A stretch of DNA of 10,238 nucleotides from Anaerolineaceae bacterium (GTDB lineage: Bacteria; Chloroflexota; Anaerolineae; Anaerolineales; Anaerolineaceae): NCBI GenBank assembly GCA_011620465.1, contig WOZC01000137.1, forward strand, positions 1 through 10,238, written 5' to 3'. Under the pieces are notes generated by a model. That model saw only the letters and a program-made list of their open reading frames with translations. It searched no databases and was not told the origin of the DNA. A program made the position numbers and the translations under genes. Positions 7,866 to 10,238 of this stretch are shown one piece after another (position 1 is the first letter of the stretch; each line of letters starts with the position of its first letter).

Positions 7866-7929
7866 GATAAAATTGATAAAATTGAACCAATTTTTTACCT
7901 TGAAGTGCTATAATATTATCAATTTCATC
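7866..7929. repeat. Operator-like repeats around the solute-binding protein promoter
   Basis: The 11-mer GATAAAATTGA occurs twice in partial overlap at 7866-7876 and 7875-7885 (9-base period). A near-perfect inverted copy, TCAATTTCATC (10 of 11), lies at 7919-7929. In addition, AAAATTG and CAATTTT form a 7-bp inverted repeat with a 3-base centre at 7878-7894, where the -35 would be. The sites bracket the -10 box, as expected for binding sites of a repressor. The regulator is not identified. Confidence 0.5.
7906..7914 (+). promoter_or_regulatory. Extended -10 promoter of the solute-binding protein gene
   Basis: TGCTATAAT is a perfect TATAAT at 7909-7914 preceded by the extended -10 TG. The nearest -35-like hexamer, TTGAAC at 7882-7887, sits 21 bases away, which is too far for a good pair, so this promoter probably leans on the extended -10 or an activator. 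Transcription would start near 7921, giving a leader of about 40 bases. Confidence 0.6.
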
Positions 7930-7961
7930 AAGTAACTTTTCTTTGAGAATCTGGAGGGACC

Positions 7962-9884
7962 ATGCTCAAAAAACGTTTCTTTTCGCTTGTTCTTGTTTCG
8001 ATTTTAATTCTTTCATTAGTATTCGGCAGTGTTGTTGTCTCTGCCCAGGGAGGCGGTACAACCGTTTTCCTGCCAGCCATTCTTAAACAATCTACATTAA
8101 CAATTGCCACAGTTTTCGACCAGATTCAAAATCTGAGTCCATTCTTTACCAGTACAAGCTATGAGGAGGATATTGTCAATCTCACCCAGCTTAATCTGCT
8201 TACAACTGACCGACAGGGTATGGTAGTAGAAAACACCATCAGCGGTGAGACGCGATCTTTCAATGGTACTCCTTACACCTACACCGGTCCAGCCGATGTT
8301 GACATAGATATTAACACCACGACAGGTAATACTCTCTATACATTTACCTTAAGACCTGACCTGAAATTTGCTGATGGGTTGCCAGTCAGCGCGGACGATC
8401 TGATTTTCACTCTTTACACCTTCCTTGATCCTTCCTTTGATGGGTCACACGAGATTACTACCCTGCCTATCCTGGGTTTACAGGATTATCGAACCCAGAC
8501 AGCCTCTAACATCAGTGGTATTCAAAAGTTAAGTGAAACAACGGTAACTCTAGAAATCGAAGGCTTTTCCACAAGTTGGATTTACTCTTTAGCTATACCA
8601 ATCACTCCTCTGCATTATTACGGCAGTTCTGATAAGTATAATTATGTAGAAAACATGTTCGGTTTCGATTTTGGCGACCTTTCCTTACAGCGAAGCAAAG
8701 ACTACGCCCCCATGGGAGCCGGGCCTTATCAATTTGCTTCAAAGCAAAGTGATGTGAATTACCTTGGGGCTAACAGGTACTACTACAAAGGTGAGCCAAA
8801 GATCAATCAAATCAAGTTTGTCGAAGATGCCAGTCATTCTCTACCAAGTGCCATTGATTCAGGCAGCGTTGATCTTGCTGGATTCTCCTACAACCGCATA
8901 AGAGTGGAGGAAATATACACTCTTAATTCCAATGGTGAGCTCACAGGGGATGTCATTACCACCTCAAAAATCGACAACCTCGGTTATGGATATATTGGCA
9001 TCAACGCCAGATTGGTTAAAGTGGGAGATGACCCTGCCTCAACTGCATCCCGTTATATGCGTAAAGCGTTTTCCACTATCTTGGCTGTTCACCGCAAACC
9101 AGCAACTGAAGCTTACTATGGTCCTGATGGCGCAACAACCCTGGAATACCCGATCGTCCTTTCATCCTGGGCGTCCCCTCAACCGGTTGATCCGGGCTAT
9201 CAAGAAGCCTTTTCTTTGGACGTCAATGGTGATCCAATCTACACCCCGGGGATGACTCAGTCTCAAAAGGTGGCGGCAGCCCAGCTAGCAGCACTTGGTT
9301 TCTTTGAGGCAGCTGGTTTCACCGTATCCGGTGGAGTGGTTGTGGCTGCCCCAGCAGGCGCCAAACTGAATTATGAAGTCATTATCCCCGCGGGGGGAAC
9401 AGGAGATCACCCTGCTTATGGTCTTCTCATTGCAGCCCGGAACACATTATCTGAGATCGGGGTAACCCTATCTATTACCGACCCCCCAGACGTAAACGAC
9501 TTCTGGGACGCGTTGGGAAATGGCACCCAAGAACTTTGGACAGCCGCTTGGACTATAGCGATAGATACTGACCTTTTCCAGAAGTATTACAGTTCCAACA
9601 CCTTTGACCAACCTGGAACAAAATCGAACACCTATTACATTCAGGATCCACAATTAGATGAGCTGATCATGCAAGCGCGTTTAAGCGACGACCAGGCATT
9701 AAGAAAACAGCTCTACCAGCAAGCCTTTGACATCATCATGGATTGGGGTGTCGAAATCCCCAACTATGCCAGGAAAAACTTCACTATCTTCAGCAGCCAG
9801 CGGATCAACACATCCACAATCACCCCGGACATCACCCCGTTCTGGGATTGGCAGAACGATATTGAAGATATGGCGATGAAGTAG
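7962..9884 (+). CDS. Secreted ABC-transporter solute-binding protein, family 5 (peptide/nickel type)
   Basis: A 640-residue exported binding protein that should capture oligopeptides or a similar solute for an ABC importer. A Sec signal peptide (KKRFF, hydrophobic core to about 26, likely cut after VSA at 28) is followed by VFLPAIL (35-41). There is no lipobox cysteine, so it is not a classical lipoprotein. The SBP_bac_5 landmark is at about 125-160, with FTLRPDLKFADGLPVSADD, followed by MGAGPYQF further on and a C-terminal lobe with DPQLDELIMQA and EIPNYARKN. The length exceeds that of E. coli OppA/DppA. An insertion-like stretch near 90-122 contains two Thr/Asn-rich segments. The start is supported by GGAGGG immediately upstream of ATG. 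A terminator follows within 20 bases of the stop, and no permease or ATPase gene is adjacent, so it acts with a transporter encoded elsewhere. The ligand is unknown. Confidence 0.9.
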   Translation: MLKKRFFSLVLVSILILSLVFGSVVVSAQGGGTTVFLPAILKQSTLTIATVFDQIQNLSPFFTSTSYEEDIVNLTQLNLLTTDRQGMVVENTISGETRSFNGTPYTYTGPADVDIDINTTTGNTLYTFTLRPDLKFADGLPVSADDLIFTLYTFLDPSFDGSHEITTLPILGLQDYRTQTASNISGIQKLSETTVTLEIEGFSTSWIYSLAIPITPLHYYGSSDKYNYVENMFGFDFGDLSLQRSKDYAPMGAGPYQFASKQSDVNYLGANRYYYKGEPKINQIKFVEDASHSLPSAIDSGSVDLAGFSYNRIRVEEIYTLNSNGELTGDVITTSKIDNLGYGYIGINARLVKVGDDPASTASRYMRKAFSTILAVHRKPATEAYYGPDGATTLEYPIVLSSWASPQPVDPGYQEAFSLDVNGDPIYTPGMTQSQKVAAAQLAALGFFEAAGFTVSGGVVVAAPAGAKLNYEVIIPAGGTGDHPAYGLLIAARNTLSEIGVTLSITDPPDVNDFWDALGNGTQELWTAAWTIAIDTDLFQKYYSSNTFDQPGTKSNTYYIQDPQLDELIMQARLSDDQALRKQLYQQAFDIIMDWGVEIPNYARKNFTIFSSQRINTSTITPDITPFWDWQNDIEDMAMK

Positions 9885-9900
9885 CTTAATGCTCACCTGC

Positions 9901-9936
9901 AGAAAAAGTGTGGGCAATCAAACCCGCACTTTTTCT
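9901..9936 (+). terminator. Intrinsic terminator of the solute-binding protein gene
   Basis: AGAAAAAGTGTGGG (9901-9914) pairs with CCCGCACTTTTTCT (9923-9936) across an 8-base loop. The stem is 14 bp with a single T-G wobble. The A-run in the left arm and T-run in the right arm give a terminator shape that could work in both directions. It starts 16 bases after the stop codon at 9884. Confidence 0.9.
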
Positions 9937-9969
9937 CATTTATATACTCTCCGTTCTCGCCGGTCTCTT

Positions 9970-10019
9970 CCGTTCTCGCCGGTTTCCTGACCGTGCGAGG
10001 CTTTTGACCGCCAGGTCTC
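9970..10019. repeat. Repeat unit 1 (A+B, compact)
   Basis: CTCGCCGG (9975-9982) pairs with CCG plus GCGAG (9991-9993 and 9995-9999), one T bulged out, around an 8-base loop TTTCCTGA. A second hairpin follows: GACC (10006-10009), loop GCCA, GGTC (10014-10017). Another module A (9951-9964) stands alone just upstream. Confidence 0.75.
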
Positions 10020-10023
10020 TTCT

Positions 10024-10101
10024 CCGTTCTCGCCGGTGTCCTGATACCCGTCCACTTTGTGGCGAGCACAGGCCGTGCGAGGCTTTTGACCGCCAGGTCT
10101 C
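10024..10101. repeat. Repeat unit 2 (A+B with 28-base insert)
   Basis: The same arms as in unit 1 (10029-10036 and 10073-10081) are separated by 36 instead of 8 bases. The extra 28 bases (about 10045-10072) carry their own small hairpin, CCAC-TTT-GTGG (10052-10062), and a second partner GGCGAG (10061-10066) for the left arm CTCGCC. The short GACC-GCCA-GGTC hairpin is at 10088-10099. Confidence 0.7.
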
Positions 10102-10113
10102 CAATCCTTTCCT

Positions 10114-10163
10114 CCGTTCTCGCCGGTGTCCCCACCGTGCGAGGGTTTTGACCGTAAGGTCTC
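10114..10163. repeat. Repeat unit 3 (A+B, compact, diverged loops)
   Basis: Left arm CTCGCCGG (10119-10126), 8-base loop TGTCCCCA, right arm CCG-T-GCGAG (10135-10143). The second hairpin is GACC-GTAA-GGTC (10150-10161). Compared with unit 1, both loops have changed while all stem bases are kept. Confidence 0.75.
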
Positions 10164-10180
10164 CTCTGGTAGTTGCAACC

Positions 10181-10238
10181 CAGTTCTCATCAGGTTTCCA
10201 TAAACGATGAACTCTGTTCTCGCCGGTCTCCTGATACC
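10181..10238. repeat. Degraded module A and a window-truncated unit
   Basis: A decayed copy (CAGTTCTCATCAGG) at 10181-10194 is followed by a one-base variant of module A at 10214-10227. The bases after the latter, CTCCTGATACC, match those after module A of unit 2 (GTCCTGATACC) except at the first position, so a unit with the long insert probably continues outside the window. Confidence 0.6.

Larger units (their letters stand above)
7672..7961. other. Divergent intergenic region between punA and the solute-binding protein gene
   Basis: These 290 bases hold no credible gene. They separate the leftward operon from the rightward gene and contain the start signals of both. The right half is markedly AT-rich, with direct and inverted repeats. 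No terminator or structured RNA was seen. Confidence 0.8.
9937..10238. repeat. Non-coding two-module repeat array (continues past window)
   Basis: This end region has no credible gene and consists mostly of two repeated modules. Module A is CCGTTCTCGCCGGT (14 bases): exact copies at 9951-9964, 9970-9983, 10024-10037 and 10114-10127, a one-base variant at 10214-10227, and a degraded copy at 10181-10199. Module B is 29 bases beginning CCGTGCGAGG: two identical copies at 9991-10019 and 10073-10101, and a third with three changes at 10135-10163. A and B alternate, and A+B folds as two hairpins. Distances between copies are mostly not multiples of three (19, 54, 90, 100 for A; 82, 62 for B), which argues against a repeat protein. 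Confidence 0.85.

Noticed and set aside
9893..10190. Minus-strand frames giving a repeated TGENGE-type peptide
   Set aside because: Repeat spacing breaks the reading frame (intervals such as 19, 82, 62 and 100 are not multiples of three), two different frames share the peptide, and no start signal is seen. The repeats are better explained as structured non-coding DNA.
9951..10227. Possible CRISPR array
   Set aside because: There are two different repeated modules, the intervals are irregular (19 to 100 bases), spacers are not of uniform length, and no cas gene is present.

Overview
The window looks like chromosomal DNA of a bacterium of moderate GC content. Gene content and protein style suggest Chloroflexota, probably class Anaerolineae. 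The main pointers are an actinobacterial-style Lgt and PI-phosphate-synthase-like enzyme, a membrane protein with a Thr/Pro linker and Ig-like ectodomain, and a secreted solute-binding protein with an FLPAIL motif just after its signal peptide. This placement is inferred from recalled family resemblance, not from a marker gene.

Left three quarters (1-7671, all on the minus strand): seven genes run tightly head to tail and look like one operon, read from right to left. They are purine nucleoside phosphorylase (punA), a two-helix membrane protein with an Ig-like exterior domain, a GNAT acetyltransferase, a nine-helix membrane protein with a GAF-like domain and a C-terminal helix-turn-helix, the DNA translocase FtsK, a CDP-alcohol phosphatidyltransferase, and Lgt, which is cut by the window edge. 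Gaps are 12, 8, 14, 73, -4 (ATGA overlap) and 28 bases. The operon mixes purine salvage, chromosome segregation, phospholipid synthesis and lipoprotein maturation. The least familiar member is the membrane-bound GAF/HTH protein.

Middle (7672-7961): a divergent intergenic region. Each side has a candidate extended -10 (TGnTATAAT). The rightward promoter is surrounded by AT-rich direct and inverted repeats that look like operator sites.

Right (7962-9936): one plus-strand gene for a secreted family-5 (peptide/nickel type) solute-binding protein, closed by a strong intrinsic terminator. No permease or ATPase gene is next to it.

Right edge (9937-10238): non-coding DNA filled with a repeat family made of two modules. 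Together the modules fold into two consecutive hairpins whose stems are conserved while the loops vary. The array runs off the window. This is the most unusual structure here.
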